From Erigeron canadensis (lineage: Eukaryota; Streptophyta; Magnoliopsida; Asterales; Asteraceae), in assembly GCF_010389155.1 (NCBI RefSeq), contig NC_057767.1:9531765-9595764 (forward strand): DNA of 64,000 nucleotides. Direction: 5' to 3'. The notes beneath the pieces were generated by a model. It was not told where the DNA came from. It worked only from the letters and a program-made list of their open reading frames with translations, and made no database searches. The position numbers and the translations under genes were made by a program. Shown here one piece after another: positions 1 through 11,013 of the stretch. Numbering within the stretch: the first letter of the stretch is position 1; each line of letters opens with the position of its first letter.

Positions 1-753
1 AGTGATAGTTGGGACTAATAGAGAGTAAATGAAGAATGAAATAAATGAAGGAATTTGAAGATTTGAGAGTAAATGATTTTCGAGATAAAACTGAAAGTGA
101 AGGTAAATATGGGTATTTATAGAGGAAAGAGAAAATGGAATTCAAAAAGGTAAGTTTGAAAATTTTCAAAACAGTTTTGATCGGTTGTACATCCGCATTT
201 AATGTTTCCCATCACACATAAATGTATGACGGTTGACAGCCCACAAAAATTACTAACTTACACTTTTGGTCTTCCCAAGGTAACAAAACCATCATTTAAA
301 TTGAAAAAGTTATGCCACGTAAGTTGAACAGTAACTGTCCAGATGAAAAATTGAAAGGTTGGCATGCACTAGCATCAAGTATTAAAAATATAATGATTTG
401 ACACATAAAGACTCATTTTAATGCATCTGGAGGTTGACTGGACACTCCAGTTTCACTGGTGGATTAGGCCAGTAGAATATGTATTAATGGTACACTGGAG
501 AGACACTCCAGTAAGTACTCAGATTAGACCATTCTGGTAATCGTCAAACACGCACACAACTAATATAAAAAAATGAGAGGGACATATTTACAAAGCGACT
601 GAAGTCACTTCAAACATGCACATCAACTTATCCAGTATTAATGAGAGGGACACATTTACAAGGTACTAGAAACATTTTCCAAAAAAATTTGTCCAGTGAG
701 AAAATAAATTAAAAAATTCCCCTTGAAACTTAGATATAAAAAAATGTGGTCTG
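1..753. other. Noncoding 3' region of copia element A
   Basis: No open frame or RNA gene is visible. The stretch lies on the 3' side of the minus-strand copia element, beyond its polypurine tract. It is rich in ACTGG/CCAGT pentamers like the rest of that element. On the minus strand a TATAAATACCC-like box is visible around 105-122, at a place comparable to the TATA box inside the recognisable LTR. This may therefore be a diverged 3' LTR or 3' untranslated region, but I could not align it to the 5' LTR. The true 3' LTR may lie left of the window. Confidence 0.35.
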
Positions 754-768
754 AGTCTTCCCCCCTGG
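754..768 (-). promoter_or_regulatory. Polypurine tract of copia element A
   Basis: Read on the minus strand this is CCAGGGGGGAAGAC, downstream of the RNase H end at 904. A purine run here is the expected primer for plus-strand DNA synthesis in an LTR element. No clear LTR start follows it. Confidence 0.5.
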
Positions 769-903
769 AATGGTGATCCATAAATCTATCAATGCAAAGA
801 TAGTATCACAAAGGCGTTCGATAGCTTTACTGGTATAGATTTATAAATCTGGAATCAAAGAACCCTGCCAGTGTCACAAAGGTGTTCATAACAAGGTTCC
901 AGA

Positions 904-2420
904 TTAAGGGTTCAACATTACCAACTCACTAACAAGATTTTGAAAAGTTTTCCCATCCAAAGGTTTTGTAAATATGTCAGCAAGTTGTTTGTCAGTGGGA
1001 ATAAAGTGGATTTCAACATCATTTTTCATTACATGATCGCAAATAAAATGATACCTAACATCAACGTGTTTCGTCTTGGAGTGCATGACTGGATTGTTTG
1101 AGATAGCAATGGCACTGGTATTGTCACAAAAGATAGGGGTCTTTGAATACTTAATACCATAATCAAGCAACTGGTGCTTCATGCAGAGTATCTGAGCACA
1201 ACAACTGGCTGCAGACACATATTCTGCTTCAACACTGGATAAAGAGACTGAAGTTTGCTTCTTACTGGTCTAGCTCACCAGTTTGCCACCAAGGAAATGA
1301 CATCCACCAATAGTGGATTTCCTGTCTATCTTACAACCTGCATGATCTGAATCTGAATAACCCATTAGATCTAAGCCTGAGCCTTTGGGATACCAAAGAC
1401 CCAAACTGGGAGTTCCCTTAAGGTACTTCAAAATGCGCTTTACAGCCGCCAAATGAGATTCTTTTGGGTTAGACTGGTATCTGGCACAAAGACATGTTGC
1501 AAACATTATATCTGGTCTACTGGCAGTTAAATACATTAGTGAACCAATCATGCCTCTATAAGTAGTGGTGTTCACTGGCTTCCCATCAGGGTCTAAATCT
1601 ATTGTTAAAGGTGCAGAAATTGGAGTTGATTTTGAAGGTGAAGAATTCATATCGAATTTTCTTAAAATATCTCTAACATATTTTTCTTGATTAATAAAAA
1701 TATCATCACTGGTTTGTTTAATCTGGAGTCCAAGAAAAAATGTTAATACACCCATCAAACTCATTTCAAATTTTGAAGACATGATTTTTGAAAATTTCTT
1801 GCACAAAGATTCATCAGTAGAACCAAAAATAATATCATCAACATAAACTTGTACCAATGGAAGATTACCACTTTCACAAAGAATAAATAAGGTATTGTCA
1901 ATTGCACCTCTTTTGAAACCGTTTTCTGATAAGTGTTTGGTCAGAGTATCATACCAGGCTCGAGGGGCTTGCCTGAGGCCATACAGTGCCTTGTCCAGAC
2001 GATATACCCAATGTGGATGCTTTTCATTAAAGAAGCCTGGAGGTTGCTTGATATAAACTTCTTCTTCTAATTCTCATTCAAAAATGCACTCTTTACGTCC
2101 ATCTGGTAGACCTTAAACTTATGATGAGCAGCAAAGGCTAAAAACATTCTAATGGCTTCTAACCTTGCTACTGGTGTAAATGATTCTTCAAAGTCAAGGT
2201 CTGTCTGGACGTACCCTTGTGCCACCAATCCGGCCTTATTTCTGATCACATGACCATCTTCATCAACCTTATTCCTGAAGACCCATTTAGTTCCAATTGG
2301 TTATTTCTTGCCAACTGGAGGAGGAACCAGATTCCAAACTTTGTTTCGTTCGAACTGGTGAAGCTCTTCTTGCATAGCTATCACCCAGCTTGGGTCATTC
2401 ATTGCCTCGTCAATCTTCTT
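904..2420 (-). pseudogene. copia A reverse transcriptase-RNase H (broken)
   Basis: This is the C-terminal half of copia pol. The open pieces 2067-2249, 1270-1857 and 904-1218 show an RT start ([33 protein letters not shown]), the RT active-site motif YVDDIIFGS at 1850-1830, and an RNase H region (GYSDSDHAGC, then the SAASCCAQILCMKHQL tail). Stops and frameshifts separate the pieces: near 2070, between 1858 and 2066, and between 1219 and 1269. The equivalent RT stretch of copy B is still open, so these breaks arose after the copies separated. Confidence 0.85.
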
Positions 2421-2428
2421 CGGTTCAA

Positions 2429-4262
2429 TCAGTGATAAGAAGCTGACATATAAACATTGTTCACTGGAGGCACTTCTGGTCTGAATCCCTCTACTGGAGT
2501 CACCGATAATCTGGTTGATTGGGTGAGCTTTTGTCCATTAAGAGTATTGACCAGGATTGTTTCTGACAACACTATCAGTGATTTGCAGACGACTGAATTC
2601 AATTGATTTTCTGGAATGGAATCTTGCCAGACGACTTCAGTATCTTCATCAGAATCTGTAAGATCACGATTTGCATTATGAAATTCTTCATTTAAAGGCA
2701 TTTCTTGAATTACTGGCTCAAAATCAATTGAATCTGATACTAGTAGTGTAGTACTAATATCTGATCCAATAACAAGTTCAGAGGATAGTTTGAAACTTAT
2801 TGAAGGATAAAATGAAGTATTACTGGGAGATTTTTCGATTTGCACTGGTTCCAAGTCAGGATAACTGGAACCATCTTCAGATGAATCTTTATTGTAGTTG
2901 ATAGGATCAGATTCACCAAAGATAATTGGACTTTCTGGGGGAGAATTAAGGATTAGCTTTTTGTTGATTGCTTCATTTGACTCATCAAATGTGACATGAA
3001 TTGACTCCTGGACCTTTTCCAGTCTCTTGTTGTAGACTCTGAAGGCTTTGCGATTGGCTGAATATCCTAAGAAATATCCTTCATCAGCTTTGGCATCGAA
3101 TTTGCCTAACTGACTGGAGTCGTTCAAGATGTATACTGGACATCCAAAAACGTGAAAATAACCAATATTTGGTTTTCTATTTCTTAATATTTCATAAAAT
3201 GTCTTCTTGTGTCTCTTCACATATAGTGAGCGATTCTGTGTGTGGCAAGCAGTAGCAATTGCTTCAGCCTAGTACATTTTAGGAAGACCAGATTCAACAA
3301 GCATATTGCTGGCAGCTTCTATCAGCGTTCTGTTCTTTCTTTCTACAACTCCATTCTGCTCTGGAGTGTGTGCTGATGAGAAATTCTGGGAGATGCCAGT
3401 GTTAGTGCAGAATTTCTCCAGAGTTGCATTCTGGAATTCTGTTCCATTATCACTTATTAACTGACACACCTTTCGCTTATATTTGAGTTCAATTTGCTTG
3501 ATAAGAGCGATGACTTCAGCAGCAGTTTCATTCTTTGATCTAAGAAATATTACCCAACAATATCTGGAGTATTTATCAACAACTACCAGGGTATATTTCT
3601 TACCAGCACGAGTCTGAACATTCACTGGACCAAAAAGGTCCATATGAAGCATATGAAGAGGTTCAGATATGCTAAAATTTTGTTTCATCTTGAAACTGGT
3701 GCGTTTCTGCTTACCCATCTCACATCCCGGACATGGCCTTTCCTTTTTGAAGGAGACAGAAGGTATCCCATCTGCAAGTTGTTTTCTGGACAACTTGTTT
3801 ATATTTTTGAAATTTAAATGAGATAACCTTTTATGCCATAGCCAGTTTGTGTCTTCATCAGCCTTGGTATAGAAACACTGCTCTGTAGGAGAGCTTTCCA
3901 TATCCATCACGTACACATTCCCTTTTCTGGGCAATCAGTACTACCTTCCAATCCTTATTAAATACGATGCCCTGAGAGATGTTAAATAACACCTGGTAGC
4001 CATTATCACACAATTGGCTCACACTTATGAGGTTATATTTCAAACCATTTACATAAGCCACCCGTCTGAATTTGACTTAACCATTATTCAGAACACCGTA
4101 TGCCTCAGTCTTTCCAGAACCATCATTTCCAAAAGTAATAGAGGGTCCGTCTGAAGCTACGAACTCCTCCAGCAGGGTCTTACATCCGGTCATTATCCTG
4201 CCAGCAGCGCTGTTAAGATACCAAATACATTTCTTTCGATCGCCCTGCACATCCACCAGATT
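2429..4262 (-). pseudogene. copia A protease-integrase region (broken)
   Basis: On the minus strand the protease region reads WYLNSAAGRIMTG, where family members usually have a WYLDSG-type active site, so the catalytic Asp is Asn. Integrase follows. Its zinc-binding part is WHKRLSHLNF then CPGCEMGKQ (3858-3700), and its catalytic triad residues lie in HMDLFGPV, ISDNGTEF and EQNGVVERKNRT. A stop at about 3270 and frame changes near 3930 and 4070 break the polyprotein. The 2429-3220 segment is the integrase C-terminal region (VFGCPVYILND, GYFLGYS) plus an acidic linker toward RT. Confidence 0.85.
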
Positions 4263-4564
4263 ATTAGTTTAAAGGTTTGCGAACCCATCGACTGATGGGT
4301 TCTCTGGATCCACAAGGATAATTCCCAGCTGGTATCTAGTTGATTTCACTTTCAAAGATAGTGGGTTTCTCATTAAACACCACTGGAACTGACAGATTTG
4401 AAACCTTTTTCTTTGTCTTATCAACAGGTGTGCTCGAATTTTCTTTCTTTTGTATTTTGTTTAGGGCCAGATGAAGTACCCTCAAAATTGTTAATTCTTG
4501 CATTGCAACTTTGAACTTGACGAGCCAGTAGTTGAAACTGACTCTCCAGCCTTAACAAAATAGT

Positions 4565-4813
4565 TTATTCAGATGACACCATAGCCTTTCCAGATGACTG
4601 TACTTTTGGCTTAGGTGGAGGAACAACATTCTTCTTTTTCTGAACCTGGGGTTCTTTAGAAGATAATTGAGGCAAAGGTTTATTCTGCTTAACTTTCTTG
4701 ACTGGAGCATTCATCTGGGCAGCTCCAGTCTTAACCTCAAACAATAAAGCAGAAGGAATAATACAAGTTTTGGGTGTTGTTGGTTCATCATAAATAGTGC
4801 TAGGTTTTAACAC
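4565..4813 (-). pseudogene. copia A gag-pol linker segment
   Basis: A short open segment between gag and the protease. It encodes a lysine- and proline-rich low-complexity stretch (KKVKQNKPLPQLSSKEP and PPPKPKVQSS). Copy B carries a nearly identical segment at 19399-19791 that continues further, so copy A has a stop (codon TAA at about 4562) inside the original frame. No enzymatic domain is visible. Confidence 0.6.
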
Positions 4814-4881
4814 TTCAGGTAATCGGTTAACAACAGGTATTAATGCAGCTGCATTGACATCACCCCCAAGATATGCACGTT

Positions 4882-6594
4882 TTAGGAGGGGTACTGGTTA
4901 CATGCAGCATCATATGGTTTCTTGGTCTCAAGCCATGACTGGATAACATGTTTTTCTTTTTTTAAAATATTTTCCAGTTCTTCTTTTTCTTGGACCAGTT
5001 GTTCAGTAACCAAAACTTGTGCTTTGAAAGCGAGTTCAATATCTTGCAATTCTTTTAACTTTGATTGTAAATTTGCCATTTCAGAAAAATCTGTTTCAAA
5101 ATTATTTAACATTTCTGAACGAACAGTTTCCAATTTTAATTCAGGATCAGTTTCTTTGTCATAATCTATTACCTTCTGAATGACAATGTCCACCCATCTT
5201 TCAGATGTGACATCTTCTTTTACCAGATGCTCTTCATCAGCTAGAGCCATATAACAACAATCTCTTTCCTCTTTATCATCAACTGATGAGTCATCAGAGG
5301 CAACCCATTCTTCTTTAGCCACCATGCATTTATTATTATCTTTTTCTGCAGACATGAGAGCAATTTGAGCCTTAAGCTTTTTGTATTTTAATCTGTAGCT
5401 ATCTTCAGTCTTGTTATAAGAAGTTGATGGACCAGATTGAGAGACAAACTGATTGGACTTGCACTCTTTCATGAGATGACCTTTTCTGCCACACTTAAAG
5501 CATGTTAGATTGGTCTTGTCAGTGGAAGAACTGGGTGCATCGTGTCTAGTGGGTCTGTTAGCTCTGGCTTTGAAAAGGTTAAACGTTTTAGCCATCATAG
5601 CCATCAGATCATCACTATCAGTTTCATCATAATCTGGATAGATATTATTCAAGAATCCAGAATCCATTAATTCAGACATCATCTTCTTCATCGAAAATAC
5701 ATTCTCGGAAGACATTAATGCTGCACATGGTGGTTCAGTATGACTAACCACAGGGGAACTACTGGAAGCATGATTAATAGCATCTTTTTCTACCTCAATT
5801 CTCTGGGCTTGATTCTCTTCAGTGAATCTGAAGGCTCCATACAATATTGACAGAGTATGAGAGTGCAAGGTTTTACCTTTTCTCAAGACCACGATCATAT
5901 GAGACCATTTAGATGGAAGAATGTCACAAAATTTTTCAAGAAGTATGTCCTTGTCTTTTTCTACCCCAAGCCCTCTCAACTGGTTTATGATAGACATAAA
6001 TCTGGTGTATGTACCAGTTAATGATTCATTGGGTAGGGCAAAAAATGACTCGTACTTCTTATTTAAAGCAACTTTCCTGGTAACAATAGTATCATCACCA
6101 CCTTCATACTGGTTCACTAGTTCATCCCACATGCTTTTAGCACTGGGATAAAGCACTAGTGTGGGAACAAGAGCTTCAGGAACGACCCCGAGGATCATGA
6201 CTTTTAAGGTAGTGTCAATATTGACCAGTCTCCTTTGCTCTTCAGACCAGTGTTCCTCCCTCTTTTCCCTCCCAGATGTTGCTCTAGTTGGATCAAGAAG
6301 TGGATTGAGAGGACTTCTAGGAATATAAGGTCCTTCATTTAAGATTTTAAGCATATTTTTCTCAATACCAGTAACATGTAATAACATCATAGCTTTCCAC
6401 GTGCCAAATTTATCACCATTCCCACTGAATTTGGGAACAGGAGTGTTTGAGTAGTGAACATGCACGTGTGGAGAAGCAGGAATAGGAGGTGGTGGTGGAT
6501 TATTGTTAACATGGTCATTAGTCTGTTCAGTTTCATTTATGGGTAGAGGTCCAGTATTTAAAGGGTTTCCTTGTGTATTCTCTGGGTTGGCCAT
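4882..6594 (-). CDS. copia A Gag polyprotein, 570 aa
   Basis: This is the capsid/nucleocapsid protein that packages the element RNA into cytoplasmic virus-like particles. The N-terminus (MANPENTQGN, residues 1-60) is proline- and asparagine-rich. A copia gag core follows (about residues 60-270, with FGTWKAMMLLHV and MWDELVNQYEGGDDTIVTRKVALNKKYESF). One CCHC zinc knuckle, CFKCGRKGHLMKEC, lies around residue 385. The C-terminal 150 residues are acidic and predicted coiled coil (LQSKLKELQDIELAFKAQV). The ATG lies about 40 bases inside the primer site, as expected. It is the only uninterrupted gene of this element. Copy B has lost most of it. Confidence 0.88.
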   Translation of the reverse strand: MANPENTQGNPLNTGPLPINETEQTNDHVNNNPPPPPIPASPHVHVHYSNTPVPKFSGNGDKFGTWKAMMLLHVTGIEKNMLKILNEGPYIPRSPLNPLLDPTRATSGREKREEHWSEEQRRLVNIDTTLKVMILGVVPEALVPTLVLYPSAKSMWDELVNQYEGGDDTIVTRKVALNKKYESFFALPNESLTGTYTRFMSIINQLRGLGVEKDKDILLEKFCDILPSKWSHMIVVLRKGKTLHSHTLSILYGAFRFTEENQAQRIEVEKDAINHASSSSPVVSHTEPPCAALMSSENVFSMKKMMSELMDSGFLNNIYPDYDETDSDDLMAMMAKTFNLFKARANRPTRHDAPSSSTDKTNLTCFKCGRKGHLMKECKSNQFVSQSGPSTSYNKTEDSYRLKYKKLKAQIALMSAEKDNNKCMVAKEEWVASDDSSVDDKEERDCCYMALADEEHLVKEDVTSERWVDIVIQKVIDYDKETDPELKLETVRSEMLNNFETDFSEMANLQSKLKELQDIELAFKAQVLVTEQLVQEKEELENILKKEKHVIQSWLETKKPYDAACNQYPS

Positions 6595-6632
6595 CGAGAG
6601 AATGCAGATCTAGGCAAGTATGTTAGCCTTCC

Positions 6633-6644
6633 GCTCTGATACCA
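6633..6644 (-). other. Primer binding site of copia A
   Basis: On the minus strand TGGTATCAGAGC, the classic plant LTR-element site complementary to the 3' end of initiator tRNA-Met. It lies two bases from the LTR end. Confidence 0.85.
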
Positions 6645-6646
6645 AT

Positions 6647-7618
6647 TGTGTAGTCCCTCACTCGATGGTTTAACCCACAAGTGTAGAATACAACAAGGCA
6701 AGTAATCACTAGATAGGACTAGTATGAAACGTCAAGTAAGCACTAGATTAGACTAGTATTACAATAAATATAAATGCAAGAATATATATAAAGTAATACG
6801 TACTTAAGCAATATAAAGATAAGCAAGTAAAGTGAATGGTGAGACACAATGTAATTTTCAAGTGTATTTTATTTATTGATATTAAATAAAATACAAGGTT
6901 GTTGCGGAACAAGATATTACAAAGTAAGTATCTAAACAACCTATGAATTACAAGTGATCTAATTTTGCTAAATAAACTCCTTGATCGAAATACTTAAAGT
7001 TGTGAAGTATAACTGTTTAGATCGAGAGTATTTGAGCAAAAGCACCAAATTGCAAAAGTATGTAATTTGGACGAGGAAGTGACTTGGTATTTATAGGCAA
7101 AAAGAATAAATATAATATTCTTTTTGCCGTACAAATATGGTTACATGCATTTAAGCAAATTACTTTAATTCGTTAAATGCATTTGATTAAAGTACTAGAA
7201 TAAAGTCATATGATAGTGACTTATCTTCGAATTAACCAACCACCTTTACATGCGTGTAAGGCTTTTAACAAAGGACAAATGGATTATCCGAGTAAAGGCA
7301 TGTAAAGGCATAAAGTCAATTCCTCGTAATCAGTGTTCAGACTTGTAAGGTCTAGAACACTGATAAGGACTCCAGTCAAGAGATCTGGTAAGTCTTCTAA
7401 TGAGCTCCGCTATTTGTCAGACTTCATTCTTCGACTTCAGTGAGAATGTTCTTCAGTGGAAAGATCTTGACTGGAGTGAAGTCCAGTGAACAAATCTGGT
7501 GGAATCCAGATTCTTGTACAAGTAAGTTGCTCACTGGTCTTCACATAATTTCTGGACAAATCTTCAGAGGGCTTCAGTAATCACGTCTGGAGCGAGTCCA
7601 GTAAATCTGGACTTAACA
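6647..7618 (-). repeat. 5' LTR of copia A (about 970 bp)
   Basis: On the coding (minus) strand it begins TGTTAAGTCC and ends ACTACACA, so it is TG...CA bounded. It holds a TATAAATACC box at about 7085-7097 and aligns over its full length with 20561-21540. The sequence directly outside is T-rich (7619 on). Confidence 0.88.
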
Positions 7619-7684
7619 TTTTTTAACATTGAATTCTTATGTTATTGTTATTATTATTTCTTTTAATTTAATTTGAGGTTCGTT

Positions 7685-8919
7685 ATGGCTTTTTCTTCAA
7701 CAACAAAAAATATGACCACATTAGTTAATCTTGAAGATCTTAAGACAACACATGTTAACCATCATTTATAACTCCGTGTTGTGCATGTATGGACTGTTTC
7801 GGAGTGGAACAACTCGAAGAAAATCAAAACGTTCGAGATGGTCTTTGTCTATGAATTGGTATGATTTCAAATTATATAGTTTACACTTTTAAAATATAAG
7901 AAACTGTAAATTTTTTATTTAACTAAAGTTGAAAAAAAAAAGAAAACTGGAATCAATATTTATATGGAGTTAATGTTCGTATGTTTCTTCTTTAGTTTTC
8001 GTATCGTATTGATTAAGTTGTGATAGATGACTTAACTAATCTATATATTATATATTAAATTTTGTATTTGTAACCTATATTAACTCTTAGGATTTACGAT
8101 TATATCTTTCTAAAACCTTTTAGATATAAAGTCTAAATTTGCTATGAGTAGGTTTCTGATTACTTTAATATATTGACTTTGACTATTTTGATATCGTTTT
8201 GAAAGTAGCTCATTAATGGTGTATACTTAAGATTTACGATTATATCTTTCTATAAGCTTTTAGATAAAAAGTCGAATTTTCCTATGAGTAAGATTATGAT
8301 TATTTTAATATATCGACTATGATTATTTTGAATCTGTTTTGATTTTTAAAACTAGCTCATTAATGGTGTAATTTTTTAGCCGTTGTTAATCTATCAGGGA
8401 AAAATGCTACACATTGAGATGGTGTTGAATGTTTTAGTATGATTATTTAGCATGGTGGAGCAATTCATCATTTTTGTTTGTGCATGACAGATATACTTCG
8501 GAACTTATGAAAAACATGATCCACGTTATGTTTAGGATTTAACACAATAGGAGATAGCTTTGCAAGGTTTTTGGCTCGACTCTTTTTTTTTATCAACAAT
8601 TTGTTTCCCTATCTTTCTTGCATTAGCCGATAAAATCATTTGATCGACGTTTGTAATGTCATTGGTTGGATTCCTTTTATATCCTGAAAAATTTTCCTAG
8701 ATCTGTATGCAAAGATGTTTATTCAATTCTTATGGTTAATTTGTTTGGGTTTATTTTTTAAAATTGGATTAAATACATAGAAACACACTAGCAGAACTTA
8801 CCAGATTTTTTCATCTTTGTTTTTTGCTATTTGCAGGGCACTATCATACATGGAAAATTTTAGGAGTATTTTGACTGATGGAGTGGTTATTCAGCTAGCT
8901 AATTTCCAAGTTGATTTTG
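7685..8919 (+). pseudogene. RPA70-like OB-fold gene fragment
   Basis: Two exon-like pieces are visible. 7685-7858 reads MAFSSTTKNMTTLVNLEDL, then LRVVHVWTVSEWN, EMVFVYEL, with an internal TAA after VNHHL and a GT donor at 7859. 8837-8919 follows an AG acceptor and encodes NFRSILTDGVVIQLANFQVDF before a GT. Both resemble the N-terminal OB-fold of the many plant replication-protein-A 70 kDa-like genes that bind single-stranded DNA. Such fragments are common in Asteraceae and are often linked to Helitrons. The stop, and the missing remainder, make it a pseudogene. Confidence 0.55.
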
Positions 8920-9956
8920 GTATATCTATTTAATATATTTGAATTTCAATTTTTTAATTTTAATTAATATATTTTGAGACTAACCGTTCATTAAACGAGC
9001 CTGAACACTATTTTATTTAATATAGGATAGTAAAGGTGAGATACATGATGGTTTATTTAAACCTTACCTTATACTTAAATGGAATTGTCTTAAGGCCGGG
9101 TTTGTAGGAAAAGATGATGATTTTTAGAATCATTATTAATTTATAATCATTATTATTTTGGGTTTCTCGATTCATTATTCATGAGAAATATTTCTAGAAT
9201 ATAGAAAATAAAATAAAAGATTAATTATAATGGAAGTAAGTATTGAAAAAAGATGAGTTATTCATAAAATAACGGGCATAACAAGTATACAGCTAAAAAG
9301 ACCATACTTTTATAATTTTATGAGAGAGATAATTTTATATTTATACATATAATTCACAGGGGTGATTGTGAGAAGGGGAGCATGTAACTACATGCTACTA
9401 GAATCATATAGGTTATTCCCTAAAATAAAACTAGTGGGTAGTGGCTTGTGGTTAGCAGGGAAAGGTAAGATTGTTCATAAAGTGACTAGTTGCTGGCACT
9501 TAATTTTGTTAGCCACGTATATTACACTCTCAAGTTTATAATAATCTTTTAATGGTTAAACATCCACATGACCACATTATTTTAAGACAATTTCTTTATT
9601 CTAGATTATACAAGCATGTGATATATGCAAAGTTAATATATATATATATATATATATTTTACTTTTCACTAACCGAGTTGTTATAAAGAGTAAAAAAATG
9701 TATATGTTATTGGCATATTGTTAGCACTTTTGAAGTGGTTTATTATCATTTGTGTTATTTTTATTTGATGTGTGTTTATTTTATTATTAATAATTAAAAG
9801 AATAAGAGACCGGAAAAGAAGACAATAACCATGAGTAGTTTTAAGTAACATGTTAGCATTTACCTAGGTTTATTATTAATGTAGTTTTAGGTTTAATATT
9901 GATGTGTGTTTAGGACGATTGTTAATGTACATTTAGTTTAGTTTTACTTTGTTTTG
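8920..9956. other. Gene-free AT-rich stretch
   Basis: No coding or RNA gene is visible. A short TA microsatellite lies at about 9637-9656. Nothing else is supported. Confidence 0.6.
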
Positions 9957-10390
9957 CTTTTTATTATCAAATAATATATGTGACGTATTAAATAGAAAAT
10001 GAAAAAAAAAAAGGGTATTCTGGGTTCTGGATGATTTTACATCCATAACTTTCTATAATTGATGGAATGGTGAAAGCTGATGTGGTATTGAGGTGGCATT
10101 TTGGATGTATCTATGTTCTGGATACATACCTGATGCTCTACGATTATTCTTGTTTATATTGTTTAAGACGAGAGTGTACCCACACAATGCGGCGACGTTG
10201 GCGACGACGGGTGGTGGTAGCAGCGCCAACGGTAACGTTGTGGTTATTAATGTAAAATTATAAGTGATTCACTATTATGCCACCACACGTTTTATTTTAA
10301 TTTGACACATGACGCGTTTTGATTGGCCCATAAGACCTTCTCTCCCATCTTTCCTTAACACCTTCTTCCAGGATCCTCACTATATATATA

Positions 10391-10935
10391 TATAACCAAT
10401 AAACTAAAATGAGATTGAGATGTTCTTGAAACGACACGTGGCGTAATCTTTGATCTACACGTGTCGTTTTAATTTATTTATTTTATTAAATTTGTTTTTT
10501 TAACTGTATATAAATTCATATTTCTTATTAGACTTATAATCAAACTTTAACTCTTGGTTTATTTATACAAAAGACATAACCTTATTTGATTTATCGTTTT
10601 CTCATTAATAAATTATCTCTTTTTCATTTTCAATTCTTCAACTCTAGATACTTAAATCACTTATTATAAATTATTAACATGAAAATTTCAAAAATTTGAG
10701 TTTATGATCCAAAATAACAAAGTTATTTGCCGTTATCCACTATGCTTACAAGTTTCAATTTTAATGTGATTTTAAAAATTAAGGTAAATTCAAAACTCTA
10801 ACTAAACATATATTGTATTTATTATTACTGATTATTATAATATACATTCGATCCGTTTACTTTAACCACAGTTTCGGATTATTTATATATGAGCATATTC
10901 GAATTGGTTCATATAACCCAATACATGCAACTTAT
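10391..10935 (+). mobile_element. Helitron-like sequence beside gene A
   Basis: It begins AACCAATAAACTAAAATGAG, matching the 5' end of the complete Helitron at 40711 (TCTACCAATATACTAAAATAG). It stays alignable through an ACACGTGG/CACGTGTC inverted pair and a GAGTTTATGATCCAAAATAAC segment. It stops before the terminal hairpin and CTAG of the complete copies, where the gene 3' flank begins. Unit 2 has the same at 13731-14295. Confidence 0.6.
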
Positions 10936-11013
10936 TCAAACAAGTAATAAAAGCAAACATAAACATACGATAAGAACAATACATCAGAAAAAGACTTGAA
11001 TGTGTATGTCACT

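Larger units (their letters stand above)
904..7618 (-). mobile_element. Ty1/copia retrotransposon A (5' LTR, gag, broken pol)
   Basis: Reading right to left: LTR (7618-6647), tRNA-Met type primer site, intact gag (6594-4882), protease-integrase region (about 4262-2429) and reverse transcriptase-RNase H (about 2420-904). The order protease-integrase-RT-RNase H is the copia order. The joint before RT (EELHQF-RNKVW-LVPPP type) and the long gag suggest the SIRE/Maximus lineage, which is inference. pol is broken by several stops and frameshifts, and the 3' LTR is not identified in the window. Copy B at 16323-21540 is a close relative. Confidence 0.9.

Noticed and set aside
10067..10255. 62-residue plus frame with Arg-rich tail
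   Set aside because: The duplicated unit 2 does not keep this frame open, and the sequence is a GC-rich repeat.
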